A stretch of DNA of 63,955 nucleotides, from positions 1 through 63,955 of the forward strand of contig NZ_JAEKKT010000143.1 of NCBI RefSeq assembly GCF_019510245.1. Reading direction: 5' to 3'. The stretch is from Streptomyces sp. (GTDB lineage Bacteria; Actinomycetota; Actinomycetes; Streptomycetales; Streptomycetaceae). The notes below the pieces were generated by a model. It searched no databases, was not told where the DNA came from, and was given only the letters and a program-made list of their open reading frames with translations. The position numbers were made by a program, and so were the translations under genes. Positions 26,876 through 35,461 of the stretch are shown here, piece by piece. Within the stretch, counting starts at the first letter, position 1; the number at the start of each line of letters is the position of its first letter.

Positions 26876-26902
26876 CGTCCGAGTACCCCGGAGGGTCGTT
26901 GC

Positions 26903-27844
26903 ATGAAAGGGATCAGCTACAGCCGGTACGGCGGCCCCGAGGTGCTGGAGTACGGCGAGGTCAAGGACCCGAAGGTCGGCCCCGACTCGGTGCTGGTGAA
27001 GGTCCGCGCGGCGGCCGTCAACCCGGTCGACTGGAAGTGCCGTGAGGGCCATCTGCACGGCGTCCTGGACGCCGTCTTCCCGGTGATCCCCGGCTGGGAC
27101 GTCTCGGGTGTGGTCGTCCAGCCGGGCGCCGCCGTCACCGAGTTCGCGGTCGGCGACGAGGTGATCGGCTACGTCCGCGAGGACTTCCTCTCCCGGGGGA
27201 CCTTCGCCGAGTACGTCGCCGCCCCGGTGCGCACGCTCGCCCGCAAGCCGCGCAATCTCACCTTCGAACAGGCCGCCGGGCTGCCGCTGGCCGGCCTCAC
27301 CGCCTACCAGGTGCTGGTGCACGCCCTGGAGGTCAAGCGCGGCGAGACGATCCTGGTGCACGCCGCCGCCGGCGGGGTGGGCTCCCTCGCGGTGCAGATC
27401 GGGGGGCATCTCGGTGCCCGGGTCATCGGCACGGCGAGCGAGCCCCACCACGACTTCGTCCGCGGGCTCGGCGGCGAGCCGGTCACCTACGGCGCGGGTC
27501 TCGCCGAGCGCGTGCGCGGACTGGCCCCCGAGGGGGTGGCCGCCGTCTTCGACACCGTGGGCGGCGAGACCCTGACCGTCTCGGCGAACCTGCTCGCCCC
27601 CGAGGGCCGGATGGCCTCGATCGCCGACCCGGACGTCGTCGACTTCGGCGGCCGGTACTGCTTCGTACGCCCCGACGCCGGGGACCTGACCCGCCTCGCC
27701 GCGCTCGCGGAACAGGGCGCGCTCACCGTCCATGTCACCGACACCTTTCCGCTGAAGGCGGCGGCCGACGCGCAGCGCCGCAGCCAGGAGGGGCACACCC
27801 GGGGCAAGCTGGTGGTCACCGTGGACTGGCCGGAGGAGGGCTGA
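26903..27844 (+). CDS. zinc-independent quinone-oxidoreductase-like MDR protein
   Basis: A 313-residue medium-chain reductase. AAAVNPVDWKCREG and the cofactor motif VHAAAGGVGSLAVQI are typical of NADPH:quinone reductase-like enzymes. Catalytic zinc ligands are absent. It is soluble and probably reduces a quinone or enone using NADPH. It is divergent from the His-rich metal-binding gene. The start MKGISYSRYGGPEVLEY follows GGAGGG. Confidence 0.87.
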   Translation: MKGISYSRYGGPEVLEYGEVKDPKVGPDSVLVKVRAAAVNPVDWKCREGHLHGVLDAVFPVIPGWDVSGVVVQPGAAVTEFAVGDEVIGYVREDFLSRGTFAEYVAAPVRTLARKPRNLTFEQAAGLPLAGLTAYQVLVHALEVKRGETILVHAAAGGVGSLAVQIGGHLGARVIGTASEPHHDFVRGLGGEPVTYGAGLAERVRGLAPEGVAAVFDTVGGETLTVSANLLAPEGRMASIADPDVVDFGGRYCFVRPDAGDLTRLAALAEQGALTVHVTDTFPLKAAADAQRRSQEGHTRGKLVVTVDWPEEG

Positions 27845-27862
27845 GCCGGGGGCCGGCGGGGG

Positions 27863-28177
27863 CTACACGACCAGTGCGGCGGCGCACAGGGCGACGGCGA
27901 CCGTGCACAGCACCGCTCCGGCCGCCTGCCGGGGCGTCAGCGCGGCGGGGCGGCCGGTGACCGCCAGATCGCGGATGCGGCGGTGGGCGACCAGCAGGAA
28001 GCCCAGCCACAGCACGCAGCAGGCGGCGCAGGCGATCACACCGACGGCCGAGGTGCCGCCGTGCAGGGTGGTCTTCGCGGCGAGGACGGCGGCGACGGTC
28101 GCCGACAGGGTGGTACGGCGCCAGGCCAGCCGGGTCCGCTCCGGCTGGAGCCCGGGGTCGCGGGGCGGCTCCGTCAT
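27863..28177 (-). CDS. DUF202 membrane protein
   Basis: A 104-residue protein. The DUF202 signature is ERTRLAWRRTTLSATVA, and three hydrophobic segments follow. The function of DUF202 is unknown. Its ATG overlaps the stop of the upstream DUF202 gene by four bases (ATGA), so the two are coupled and may form a hetero-oligomer. The preferred start has GGGAGGG immediately upstream. Confidence 0.8.
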   Translation of the reverse strand: MTEPPRDPGLQPERTRLAWRRTTLSATVAAVLAAKTTLHGGTSAVGVIACAACCVLWLGFLLVAHRRIRDLAVTGRPAALTPRQAAGAVLCTVAVALCAAALVV

Positions 28178-28566
28178 CCCTCCCACCCGGCGAGCACGAC
28201 GACGACCATCGCGACGGCGACCACGGCGACGACCACGCTCAGCAGGGCCGGGAACCGGGAGACCGGGAGGTCCTCACCGCGTCGCATCGCGCGCTCGCAG
28301 CGCATCCAGTGGTTGACGGCACGCAGCGAGCAGAGGACGCCTGCGGCGAGGAGGGCCAGGGCGAGGCCGATGCGCCAGCCGCGGCCGAGGTCGGGCAGGA
28401 ACTGGTCCACGGCGAATCCGCCGCCGATGAGGGCGAGGGCGGTGCGCAGCCAGGCCAGGAAGGTCCGCTCGTTGGCGAGGGAGAAACGGTAGTCGGGGGT
28501 CGTGCCCTCCTGTCGCACCTCTTCGGGGGCGAACCACAAACGGACGTTCCGCGCGAATTCGATCAC
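28174..28566 (-). CDS. DUF202/YidH-type membrane protein
   Basis: A 130-residue protein with the DUF202 signature LANERTFLAWLRTALALIGGGFAV and three hydrophobic segments. This is the YidH-like branch. I prefer the GTG at 28566 over the upstream codons, which extend into repeat DNA. It is translationally coupled to the second DUF202 protein. No ribosome site is obvious, which is a weak point in the start choice. Confidence 0.78.
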   Translation of the reverse strand: MIEFARNVRLWFAPEEVRQEGTTPDYRFSLANERTFLAWLRTALALIGGGFAVDQFLPDLGRGWRIGLALALLAAGVLCSLRAVNHWMRCERAMRRGEDLPVSRFPALLSVVVAVVAVAMVVVVLAGWEG

Positions 28567-28599
28567 GTGTAGGAAGACTACCGGGGGGTGGGGAGGGCC

Positions 28600-28690
28600 G
28601 ATATTTCGGCTGCGGGCCGGTGGGGGCCGGCCGCGCAGTTCCTCCCCCAGCCTTCGGCCGGGGGTACCCCCAGCGCCCCTATGGGGGCGC
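28600..28690 (-). repeat. dispersed hairpin repeat module A, copy 3
   Basis: This has the same order as copy 2: a GGGGGCCGGCCGCGCAG lead, TCCTCCCCCAGCC, GGCCGGGGGTACCCCC, AGCGCCCC. It fills most of the gap between the DUF202 and NUDIX genes together with the elements at 28727 and 28791. Confidence 0.75.
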
Positions 28691-28726
28691 ACTGTCCAGC
28701 CGTCTCTCATACGGCCGCGGGCAGTG

Positions 28727-28770
28727 GTGCCTCCCCCAGTGCCTCAAGGGCCTGGGAGGTGCCCCCAGGG
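28727..28770. repeat. dispersed hairpin repeat, CCTCCCCCAG/CTGGGAGG type
   Basis: An imperfect hairpin formed by CTCCCCCAG and CTGGGAG around GCCTCAAGGGC, with trailing GTGCCCCCAGG. It appears to be another member of the dispersed GC-rich elements that cluster in this gap. Confidence 0.55.
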
Positions 28771-28790
28771 CGGCACGGGTGGGCGCGGGC

Positions 28791-28819
28791 GGCACCCGGC
28801 AAGCGCCGGTGAGCGTCCC
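28791..28819 (-). repeat. dispersed repeat module C, copy 2
   Basis: This matches 9343-9371 in reverse complement at 26 of 29 bases. As at 9.3 kb, it lies next to a hairpin element and just outside a coding region. Confidence 0.65.
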
Positions 28820-28830
28820 TACCCTCGACC

Positions 28831-29337
28831 TCAGCCCCGCCAGTCCCGCAGCCGCTCCCACGCCGCCACCCCGTCCGGGACCCACTCCCACTCCCCGAGG
28901 CGTGACACCACCTCCTCGTCCGTGAGGAAGTCGTGCCACGCCACCTCCTCCACCTGCGGCCGCACCGGCAGCTCGCAGCGCACCTCGTACACCGCCGACC
29001 ACCAGCTCTGCCCGGCGCCGTCGTCGTACAGGAACTTGAAGAGGAACGCCGGCCGGGGGAGACCGCTCACGCCCAGTTCCTCCTCGGCCTCCCGCAACGC
29101 CGCGTCGTCGTAGGACTCGCCCGCACCGACCACACCGCCCACGAACATGTCGTACAGGGAGGGGAAGACCAGCTTGGTCGTGGTGCGGCGGTGGACGAAG
29201 ACGCGGCCGGCGGCGTCGCGGGCCTGGATGAAGACGCAGCGGTGGCGCAGACCCCGGGCGTACGCCTCGCCGCGCGGGGACGTGCCGATGACCTGGTCGT
29301 TCTCGTCGACGATGTCGAGGATTTCGTCAGCGCTCAT
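28831..29337 (-). CDS. NUDIX hydrolase
   Basis: A 168-residue protein. The NUDIX box GGVVGAGESYDDAALREAEEELGV (about residues 67-90) is complete, with the Mg-binding REAEEE. The N-terminus DEILDIVDENDQVIGTSPRGEAYARGLRHR resembles isopentenyl-diphosphate isomerase and related NUDIX enzymes of actinobacteria. It probably hydrolyses a nucleoside diphosphate derivative or a prenyl diphosphate. Expressed alone. Confidence 0.88.
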   Translation of the reverse strand: MSADEILDIVDENDQVIGTSPRGEAYARGLRHRCVFIQARDAAGRVFVHRRTTTKLVFPSLYDMFVGGVVGAGESYDDAALREAEEELGVSGLPRPAFLFKFLYDDGAGQSWWSAVYEVRCELPVRPQVEEVAWHDFLTDEEVVSRLGEWEWVPDGVAAWERLRDWRG

Positions 29338-29370
29338 GCCGCCATCCAAGCAGGCGGACGGCCGTCGGCG

Positions 29371-30264
29371 TCAGCGCGGCTGGAGGTCCAGCGAGGGCTC
29401 CTTCGGCGCCGTACCGCGCGGCATCGCCGGGTGCAGGCCGAGCAGCACGATGCCCGCCACGATCGCCGCGAGCCCCGCCGCCTCCCAGGCCAGCGCCCCG
29501 GTGTCGGTGCGCAGCCGGTCCCCGAGGAACCCCACCCCGCACAGGATCCCGGCGAGCGGCTGGGCCGCGGTGAGCGCGGGCAGCGAGTTGCGCAGCTCCG
29601 CCGTCTCGAACGCGCTCTGGACGAGGATCAGCCCGGTGACCCCGAGGACCAGCACGCCGTACGGCTGCCAGCCGGTCAGCACCTCCATGATGCCGCCCTC
29701 GGAGAAGCGGGTGCTGGTGACCCGGGTCAGCGCGTCCTGGACGCCGTAGAGCAGTCCGGCGGCGAGGGCGAGCAGGGTGGGGCCCGCGCTCAGGCGGGAC
29801 CGCTTGGCGTAGGTCGTGAGCAGCAGGGCTGTGCCGACCATCACGCCGATGATGAGCCAGTGGCGCAGCGGGTTGGTGACGGCGTCGCCGCCGCGTGGCT
29901 GGCCCGCCAGGATGAACGAGGTCACCCCGCCCGCGAGCAGGATCAGACCCGCCCAGCCCTGGTGGCTGAGGGGATGCTTGGTCTGGTGCCGGGAGAGCGC
30001 GAGGGCGAACAGGAGGTTCGTCGCGAGCAGTGGTTCGACGAGGGAGATCTCGCCCTTGCCGAGGGCGATCGCGCCGAGGATCATGCCGGCCACCATCAGG
30101 CCGATGCCGGCGAGCCAGCGCGGCACCCGCATCAGGTCGAGCAGCAGCCGGAACGAGAGGAAGTCGCTGAGCGGTGCCTTCTGGGCGACGTTCTGCTGGA
30201 GCACGAACCCGAAGCCCAGGCAACAGGCCGCGCTCACGGCGAGAATCAGAACCAGAACGGACAC
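29371..30264 (-). CDS. DMT-superfamily transporter
   Basis: A 297-residue polytopic protein with about nine or ten hydrophobic segments. The N-terminus SAACCLGFGFVLQQNVAQ and segments such as GEISLVEPLLATNLLFALAL are found in actinobacterial DMT proteins related to NIPA/EamA. The GTG at 30264 is the first sensible start. It probably transports a small metabolite or metal. No regulatory clues. Confidence 0.75.
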   Translation of the reverse strand: MSVLVLILAVSAACCLGFGFVLQQNVAQKAPLSDFLSFRLLLDLMRVPRWLAGIGLMVAGMILGAIALGKGEISLVEPLLATNLLFALALSRHQTKHPLSHQGWAGLILLAGGVTSFILAGQPRGGDAVTNPLRHWLIIGVMVGTALLLTTYAKRSRLSAGPTLLALAAGLLYGVQDALTRVTSTRFSEGGIMEVLTGWQPYGVLVLGVTGLILVQSAFETAELRNSLPALTAAQPLAGILCGVGFLGDRLRTDTGALAWEAAGLAAIVAGIVLLGLHPAMPRGTAPKEPSLDLQPR

Positions 30265-30609
30265 GCTGCGTACCTCGATCTGCGGCCGGGCTACGGAGTG
30301 CGTAGTGGCCGACTGTAGCGCTCCCGGATGGGGATTGCTCCGGGAGTACCCGGAACCGGGCGGTTGACTCGGTCACGCCGCCCGGGTCGATCACGGTGGG
30401 CGGAACAGAGCGGCGGCAGGACCCTACGGCCATGGTCCGACGCCCGGGCGGTCCGCGCCATGGCGTACACCACAGCCGGAGCCCGGAGCCCCACGGTCAC
30501 CGTACGCCCATCGGACCCCGGCGCGCGCCAAGTTCCCTTCTCCACTGGGTAGTTGAACCGAGTACCAGCCCTGTTCGGCTTGACGCAAAGTCTTGGCTGG
30601 GGGTTTGCT
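30265..30609. other. 345-base divergent intergenic region
   Basis: This separates the DMT gene from the repeat-like protein gene. It contains several short antisense ORFs with no protein character and imperfect GC hairpins. TTGACG at 30578-30583 could be a -35 for the gene at 30610, but no clear -10 follows. I see no RNA gene. Confidence 0.5.
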
Positions 30610-31647
30610 GTGCGTGATCGGCCGATGGCAGCCCGACAACCAGGAAGTTCCGCGGTGCCCCCAACCCCGCCCCTCTTAGGCCAAGGCCCGGCCGTGGCAG
30701 GCCCCGGCCCGGCCGTCGCCGAGGCTCCCCCTGCGACAGCGCACCCCGGGTGCGAACACTGTCCCGACGACGCCCTCGACGACGCCGAACTCATCTCCGC
30801 GCGGGCCGCGTTGGCCCAGGGCCGCTGGCAGTCCGCCCGCTCCCTGCTGCTCCACACGGGTGACGAATGGGACCGCCGCGGGCACCGCGCCACGGTCCTG
30901 GCCCGCGAGCCCTACGCCGTCGCCTGGGCCCGCGAGTGGCTGCTCGCCGAGCCCGGCTCGTCCGGCGCCGCCACCCTGTACGCCCTGACCCTGGTCCGGC
31001 GCGCCCTGCGCGGCAGGGAGGAGCCGGAGCGGGCCCGCGAGGCCTGCGCCGGCGCCGCCGCGCTCGCCCCCGCCGACCCCACCCCCTGGCTCGGCCTCCT
31101 GCTGCTCGCCCGCCACCTCGGCACCGACGAGGAGACGCGCCGCGTCTTCGCCGAGGTGCGCCGCCGTCACCCCGAGCACCACCACGCCCACCACCTGATG
31201 GCGGCCCGGATCGCCGAGACCGGGACCGGGGGGACGCACGAGCTGCGCGCCTTCGCGGAACGCGCCGCGGCCGAGGCCCCGGCCGACTCCCCGCTCGCCG
31301 TCCTGCCGGTCGTCGCGTACACCGAACGCCACCGGGTCCTGGCCGCCGACGGCCGGGCCCCCGCCGACCCGGCCGCCGCCGGGCACTGGACCGAGCCGTC
31401 CGCGCAGCGCGCCCTGGGCGCCGCCTTCGACTGGTGGCTGGAGTGGGGGATCGAGGAGCACCCCCGCCGCTACGTCGACCTCAACCACCTCGCCCACGCC
31501 ACCTTCGGCGCCGGCCGGTACGCCGAGGCCGCGGCCCTGTTCCAGCGGATCGGCCGCCATGCCACCGCGGCGCCCTGGTCGTACCCGGACCGCGACCCGT
31601 GCGAGGCGTTCCGGACGGCCCGTGGGCGGACGCTGGGATGTTCATGA
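30610..31647 (+). CDS. helical repeat-like cytoplasmic protein, Streptomyces-type hypothetical
   Basis: About 345 residues if started at the GTG at 30610, which has GGGGG a few bases upstream; ATG at 30625 is an alternative. The N-terminus is Pro/Ala-rich with HPGCEHC. The rest is rich in amphipathic helices of TPR type (for example ARSLLLHTGDEWDRRGH and FGAGRYAEAAALFQRIG). No catalytic motif is seen, so a scaffold role is likeliest. It is followed by a molybdoenzyme gene 73 bases downstream. Confidence 0.65.
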   Translation: MRDRPMAARQPGSSAVPPTPPLLGQGPAVAGPGPAVAEAPPATAHPGCEHCPDDALDDAELISARAALAQGRWQSARSLLLHTGDEWDRRGHRATVLAREPYAVAWAREWLLAEPGSSGAATLYALTLVRRALRGREEPERAREACAGAAALAPADPTPWLGLLLLARHLGTDEETRRVFAEVRRRHPEHHHAHHLMAARIAETGTGGTHELRAFAERAAAEAPADSPLAVLPVVAYTERHRVLAADGRAPADPAAAGHWTEPSAQRALGAAFDWWLEWGIEEHPRRYVDLNHLAHATFGAGRYAEAAALFQRIGRHATAAPWSYPDRDPCEAFRTARGRTLGCS

Positions 31648-31720
31648 GAAGAGGTTGTGGATTCCTTACGGCCGCCGGATTTCGTGGCCGCGCACACCCG
31701 GATGGTGTTCGAATGAGTGC

Positions 31721-32461
31721 GTGAACTCTGAACATTCCGAGGAGCCACGGCGCACCGAGGAGGGCAGCCCGGTCGGCCGCCGGGTGTTCCTCGGCACGAT
31801 GGGTCTCGGCGCGCTCGGCCTGGTGACCGCGCCGGTGCTGCAGCGCATGACCGAGACGGTCCTCGGCGCCTTCTCCGGCAAGGACCCCACGGGCCTGACC
31901 GGACTCCTCCCGAACGGCGGCGGCTTCCGCTACTACTCGGTGACCGGGTCCGTGCCGGACAAGACCGCCGCGAACTACCAGCTGAAGATCGACGGCCTGG
32001 TCGACAAGCCGCAGACCTACACCCTGGCCGACCTGCGGGCCCTGCCGCAGACCAGGCTGGTCAAGGACGTCCAGTGCGTGACCGGCTGGCGGGTCCCCGA
32101 CACGCCCTTCGAGGGCGTCCGCCTCTCCCACCTCCTGGACCTGGCGGGCGTCCGGGACAGCGCGAAGGCGATCCACTTCACCTGCTTCGACGGCGCGTAC
32201 ACCGAGAGCCTCACCCTCGACCAGGCGCGGCGCCCTGACGTCGTGGTCGCACTGCGTATGCAGAACAAGGCCATCACCCACGACCACGGCGGCCCGGTCC
32301 GCCTCTACGTCGCCCCCATGTACTTCTACAAGTCGGCCAAGTGGCTCTCCGGCATCACGGTCACCGACAAGGTGGAACCGGGGTACTGGGAGAAGCTCGG
32401 CTACGACGTCGACGCCTGGGTCGGCCGCTCGAACGGACGTGACGATGAGCCTACGAGCTGA
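31721..32461 (+). CDS. sulfite-oxidase-like (YedY/MsrP-type) molybdoenzyme
   Basis: A 246-residue oxidoreductase of the sulfite oxidase molybdopterin fold. A Tat-like N-terminus GRRVFLGTMGLGALGLVTAP suggests export or membrane attachment. The Mo-ligand Cys is in KDVQCVTGWRV. Later blocks YTESLTLDQA and NKAITHDHGGPVRLYV complete the fold. It overlaps the cytochrome b gene by 17 bases. The pair resembles MsrP-MsrQ, which repairs oxidised methionines, but other substrates are possible. I chose the GTG at 31721. Confidence 0.85.
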   Translation: MNSEHSEEPRRTEEGSPVGRRVFLGTMGLGALGLVTAPVLQRMTETVLGAFSGKDPTGLTGLLPNGGGFRYYSVTGSVPDKTAANYQLKIDGLVDKPQTYTLADLRALPQTRLVKDVQCVTGWRVPDTPFEGVRLSHLLDLAGVRDSAKAIHFTCFDGAYTESLTLDQARRPDVVVALRMQNKAITHDHGGPVRLYVAPMYFYKSAKWLSGITVTDKVEPGYWEKLGYDVDAWVGRSNGRDDEPTS

Positions 32462-33068
32462 GGCCCCGGCCGTCACGGACCGGCTGCACCGCTTCACCGC
32501 GGCCGAGCGCTGGATCCACCGCACGACGGCGCTGCTGATGGGCCTGTGCGTCGCGACGGCCGCCTGCCTCTACATCCCGCAGCTGGCGATCCTCGTCGGC
32601 CGCCGTGAACTGGTCGTGCGCATCCACGAGTGCGCGGGCCTCGCCCTTCCGGTGCCGGTCGTCCTGGGCCTCGCCTCCCGTGCCTTCCGCAGGGACCTCG
32701 GCTTCCTGAACCGCTTCGGCCCGCACGACAAGCTCTGGCTGCACGCCGCCCTGAGCCGTGACAAGCGCCCGTCCTCCCGGCCGGCGGGCAAGTTCAACGC
32801 CGGCCAGAAGATCTACGCCAACTGGATCGCCGGCGCCACCCTCGTCATGCTCGCGACGGGCCTCCTGATGTGGTTCACCCACCTCACCCCCCTGATGTGG
32901 CGCACCTCTGCCACCTTCGTCCACGACTGGCTGGCCCTCACCATCGGCATCGTCCTCGCCGGCCACGTCGGCATGGCCCTGGGCGACCCGGAGGCGAGAC
33001 GAGGCCTGCGCACGGGAAGGGTGAGCCGCGAATGGGCCAAGCGCGAACATCCCCTGTGGCGGCCATAG
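32445..33068 (+). CDS. cytochrome b/b561-type membrane partner
   Basis: A 207-residue membrane protein with about four hydrophobic helices. His residues in RWIHRTT, VVRIHECAG, FVHDWLAL and LAGHVGMAL are positioned to ligate two haems. It belongs to the formate-dehydrogenase-gamma/cytochrome b561 group. By analogy with YedZ it would pass electrons from the quinone pool to the molybdoenzyme. The ATG at 32445 follows GTGACG; a GTG at 32439 is the alternative. Confidence 0.82.
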   Translation: MSLRAEAPAVTDRLHRFTAAERWIHRTTALLMGLCVATAACLYIPQLAILVGRRELVVRIHECAGLALPVPVVLGLASRAFRRDLGFLNRFGPHDKLWLHAALSRDKRPSSRPAGKFNAGQKIYANWIAGATLVMLATGLLMWFTHLTPLMWRTSATFVHDWLALTIGIVLAGHVGMALGDPEARRGLRTGRVSREWAKREHPLWRP

Positions 33069-33275
33069 CCACGAGCCCCCGCCGAACACACTCCGACGGC
33101 GTCCCGGGCACCGCCGGACACCACCGCCGTGGCTGATCGCCGTTGCCGCGGGGAGAACGGTGGAGCCTCGGCCTGTGTGGCGCTGCCTCTGGGCTCCCTG
33201 GACCGGGGTGGACTTCTTGCGGAGCTCGCGACGGCCGGCTCTCCTCGTCCCGCCGCGACGGCGATCACCCGGGAC

Positions 33276-33321
33276 GGCGGAGTCCGGCGGTGCCGCACCG
33301 GCCGCACCGCCGGACTCCGCC
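33276..33321. terminator. long hairpin terminator
   Basis: A 17-bp perfect stem (33276-33292 with 33305-33321) and a 12-base loop lie just downstream of the gntP stop. The stem ends six bases from the gntP stop codon. It probably terminates gntP transcripts and shields the cytochrome gene. Confidence 0.8.
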
Positions 33322-33326
33322 CGGGC

Positions 33327-34724
33327 CTAGATCACCAACGACAGCAGCAGGACCAGGCCGCCCCCGACCACCGAGATGATCGTCTCCATCACGGACCAGG
33401 TCTTGAGGGTCTGGCCGACGGTCAGGCCGAAGTACTCCTTCACCAGCCAGAACCCGGCGTCGTTGACATGACTGAAGAACAGCGAGCCCGCGCCGATGGC
33501 CAGGACCAGGAGGGCCGTGTGGGCCGTCGACATGTCGGCGGCCAGGGGAGCCACCAGGCCCGCCGCGGAGACCGTGGCGACCGTCGCGGAGCCGGTCGCG
33601 AGCCGGATCGCGACCGCGATCAGCCAGGCCAGCAGCAGGGCCGGGATCGACCAGTCCTTGGATATCTCCAGGATCATCTGGCCGACACCGCAGTCGATCA
33701 GCGTCTGCTTGAAGCCGCCGCCCGCGCCGACGATGAGGAGGATGCCCGCGATGGGCACGAGCCCCTTCTCGACGGTCTGCGAGATCCGGTCCCGGGAGAA
33801 CCCGGCCGGCCGGCCCAGCGTGAACATGCCGACGATCACGGCCGCGAGCAGCGCGATCAGCGGGGAGCCGACGACGTCGAAGACGCGCTGGACGGTGTCC
33901 GCCGGGTCGTCGACGACTATGTCGACCAGCGCCTTGGACAGCATCAGGACGACCGGCAGCAGGATGGTGGCGAGGGTCGCGCCGAAGCCGGGGCGGTTCT
34001 CGAGCTCCTCGGACGGACGCTGGGGGAGCATCCGCTCGGGGGCCGGTACGTCCACCCAGCGGGCCGCGACCTTCGAGAACAGCGGGCCGGCGATGATCAC
34101 CGTCGGGATCGCGACCAGGACGCCGAGGGCCAGGGTGACACCCAGGTTGGCGTGGACCGCGTCGATCGCGACCAGCGGGCCGGGGTGCGGCGGCACCAGG
34201 CCGTGCATCACGGACAGACCCGCGAGGGCCGGGATGCCGATGCGCATCAGGGAGTAGTGGCCGCGCTTGGCGACCATCAGCACTACCGGGATGAGCAGCA
34301 CGATGCCGACCTCGAAGAAGAGCGGCAGCCCGATCACGGAGGCGATCAGCACCATCGCCCAGGGCATCGCCCGCCCGCCGGCCCTGTCGAGGATCGTGTC
34401 GACGATCTGGTCGGCGCCTCCGGAGTCGGCCAGCAGCTTGCCCAGGATCGCCCCGAGCGCGATCAGGACACCCACGCCGGCGACGGTGGCGCCGAGCCCG
34501 GTGGTGAAGCTGGTGATGACCTTGTCGAGCGGCGCCCCGGCGAACGCGCCGAGCGCGAGCGAGCCGATGGTCAGCGCCAGGAAGGCGTGGAGCTTGAACT
34601 TGGTGATGAGCAGGACGATGACGCCGATGCCCAGCAGGACGGCGATGCCGAGCCGGGCGTGTCCGGCCGAGGTGATGGGCGCGACGGTGTCCGCTGCCAG
34701 CATCTCGACGCTGAGTCTGGTCAC
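33327..34724 (-). CDS. gntP: gluconate permease GntP
   Basis: A 465-residue GntP-family gluconate:H+ symporter. About twelve hydrophobic segments are present. Family motifs are GLPLFFEVGIVLLIPV and HGLVPPHPGPLVAIDAV. The GTG start at 34724 has AAGGAAA upstream. The gene follows gntK by 37 bases in the same direction, so gluconate uptake and phosphorylation are an operon. The divergent GntR-type gene is the probable repressor. Confidence 0.92.
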   Translation of the reverse strand: MTRLSVEMLAADTVAPITSAGHARLGIAVLLGIGVIVLLITKFKLHAFLALTIGSLALGAFAGAPLDKVITSFTTGLGATVAGVGVLIALGAILGKLLADSGGADQIVDTILDRAGGRAMPWAMVLIASVIGLPLFFEVGIVLLIPVVLMVAKRGHYSLMRIGIPALAGLSVMHGLVPPHPGPLVAIDAVHANLGVTLALGVLVAIPTVIIAGPLFSKVAARWVDVPAPERMLPQRPSEELENRPGFGATLATILLPVVLMLSKALVDIVVDDPADTVQRVFDVVGSPLIALLAAVIVGMFTLGRPAGFSRDRISQTVEKGLVPIAGILLIVGAGGGFKQTLIDCGVGQMILEISKDWSIPALLLAWLIAVAIRLATGSATVATVSAAGLVAPLAADMSTAHTALLVLAIGAGSLFFSHVNDAGFWLVKEYFGLTVGQTLKTWSVMETIISVVGGGLVLLLSLVI

Positions 34725-34761
34725 GGGTTTCCTTGCAGTTGTGGGGAGGGGAACTGGGTGA

Positions 34762-35283
34762 TTACTGCGGGGTGCGGTCGGGCAACGCGTCGAGAGCGCG
34801 GACGGCCCGTGCGGTGATCTCCTCGGGGGTGCCCGAGACCTCCACGGCGACACCGGCCTCGTCCGCCTCCAGCGGCTGGAGCGTGGCGAACTGGGAGTCA
34901 AGCAGCGCGGTCGGCATGAAGTGGCCCTGCCGGTGCGACATCCGGTCCTCGATGAGCCGCCGGTCGCCGGACAGGTGCAGGAACACGATGCCGGGGGCCG
35001 CGGCCCGGAGCCGGTCGCGGTACGACCGCTTCAGCGCGGAGCTGCTGACCACCCCGCCGAGCCCCGCCCGCCCGTGCGCCCAGGCGCCGATGGCGTCCAG
35101 CCACGGCCACCGGTCGGCGTCGTCGAGCGGGTGACCGGCCGACATCTTGGCGATGTTGGCCGGCGGGTGGAAGTCGTCGCCCTCGGCGTACGGGACGCCG
35201 AGCCGGGCGGCGAGCAGGGGACCGATCGTGGTCTTGCCCGTGCCGGCGACGCCCATCACCACGACGACGTGAGGGGTCCGCAT
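34762..35283 (-). CDS. gntK: gluconokinase
   Basis: A 173-residue kinase that makes 6-phosphogluconate from gluconate. The P-loop is VVMGVAGTGKTT (about residues 8-19). GDDFHPPANIAKMSAGHPLDDADRWPWL is the gluconate-binding signature of the family. LSGDRRLIEDRMSHRQGHFMP follows. It is co-transcribed with gntP. Confidence 0.93.
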   Translation of the reverse strand: MRTPHVVVVMGVAGTGKTTIGPLLAARLGVPYAEGDDFHPPANIAKMSAGHPLDDADRWPWLDAIGAWAHGRAGLGGVVSSSALKRSYRDRLRAAAPGIVFLHLSGDRRLIEDRMSHRQGHFMPTALLDSQFATLQPLEADEAGVAVEVSGTPEEITARAVRALDALPDRTPQ

Positions 35284-35449
35284 CTCTGCCTCGCTGTCTT
35301 CCTCGGATGCCTCGGGTCCTCGCCGAGACTCGACGAGAGGACACCGGCGTACGACATCCGGTGTCGGCCTCACTGAAACCCATTAGGTACGACGAATTCA
35401 AGAGTCTGTGACGAATAAGTCTGACTATTTGGCCCCGTGATCCACTCGG

Positions 35450-35455
35450 TACGCT
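35450..35455 (+). promoter_or_regulatory. -10 element of a leaderless gntR transcript
   Basis: TACGCT is followed after 6 bases by the ATG at 35462. No ribosome site is present, so translation from a leaderless message is likely. Confidence 0.5.
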
Positions 35456-35461
35456 GAGTGC

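Noticed and set aside
30291..30893. A 200-residue minus-strand ORF in the gap before the repeat-like gene
   Set aside because: Its frame runs antisense into a better gene and it has no hydrophobic or catalytic pattern.
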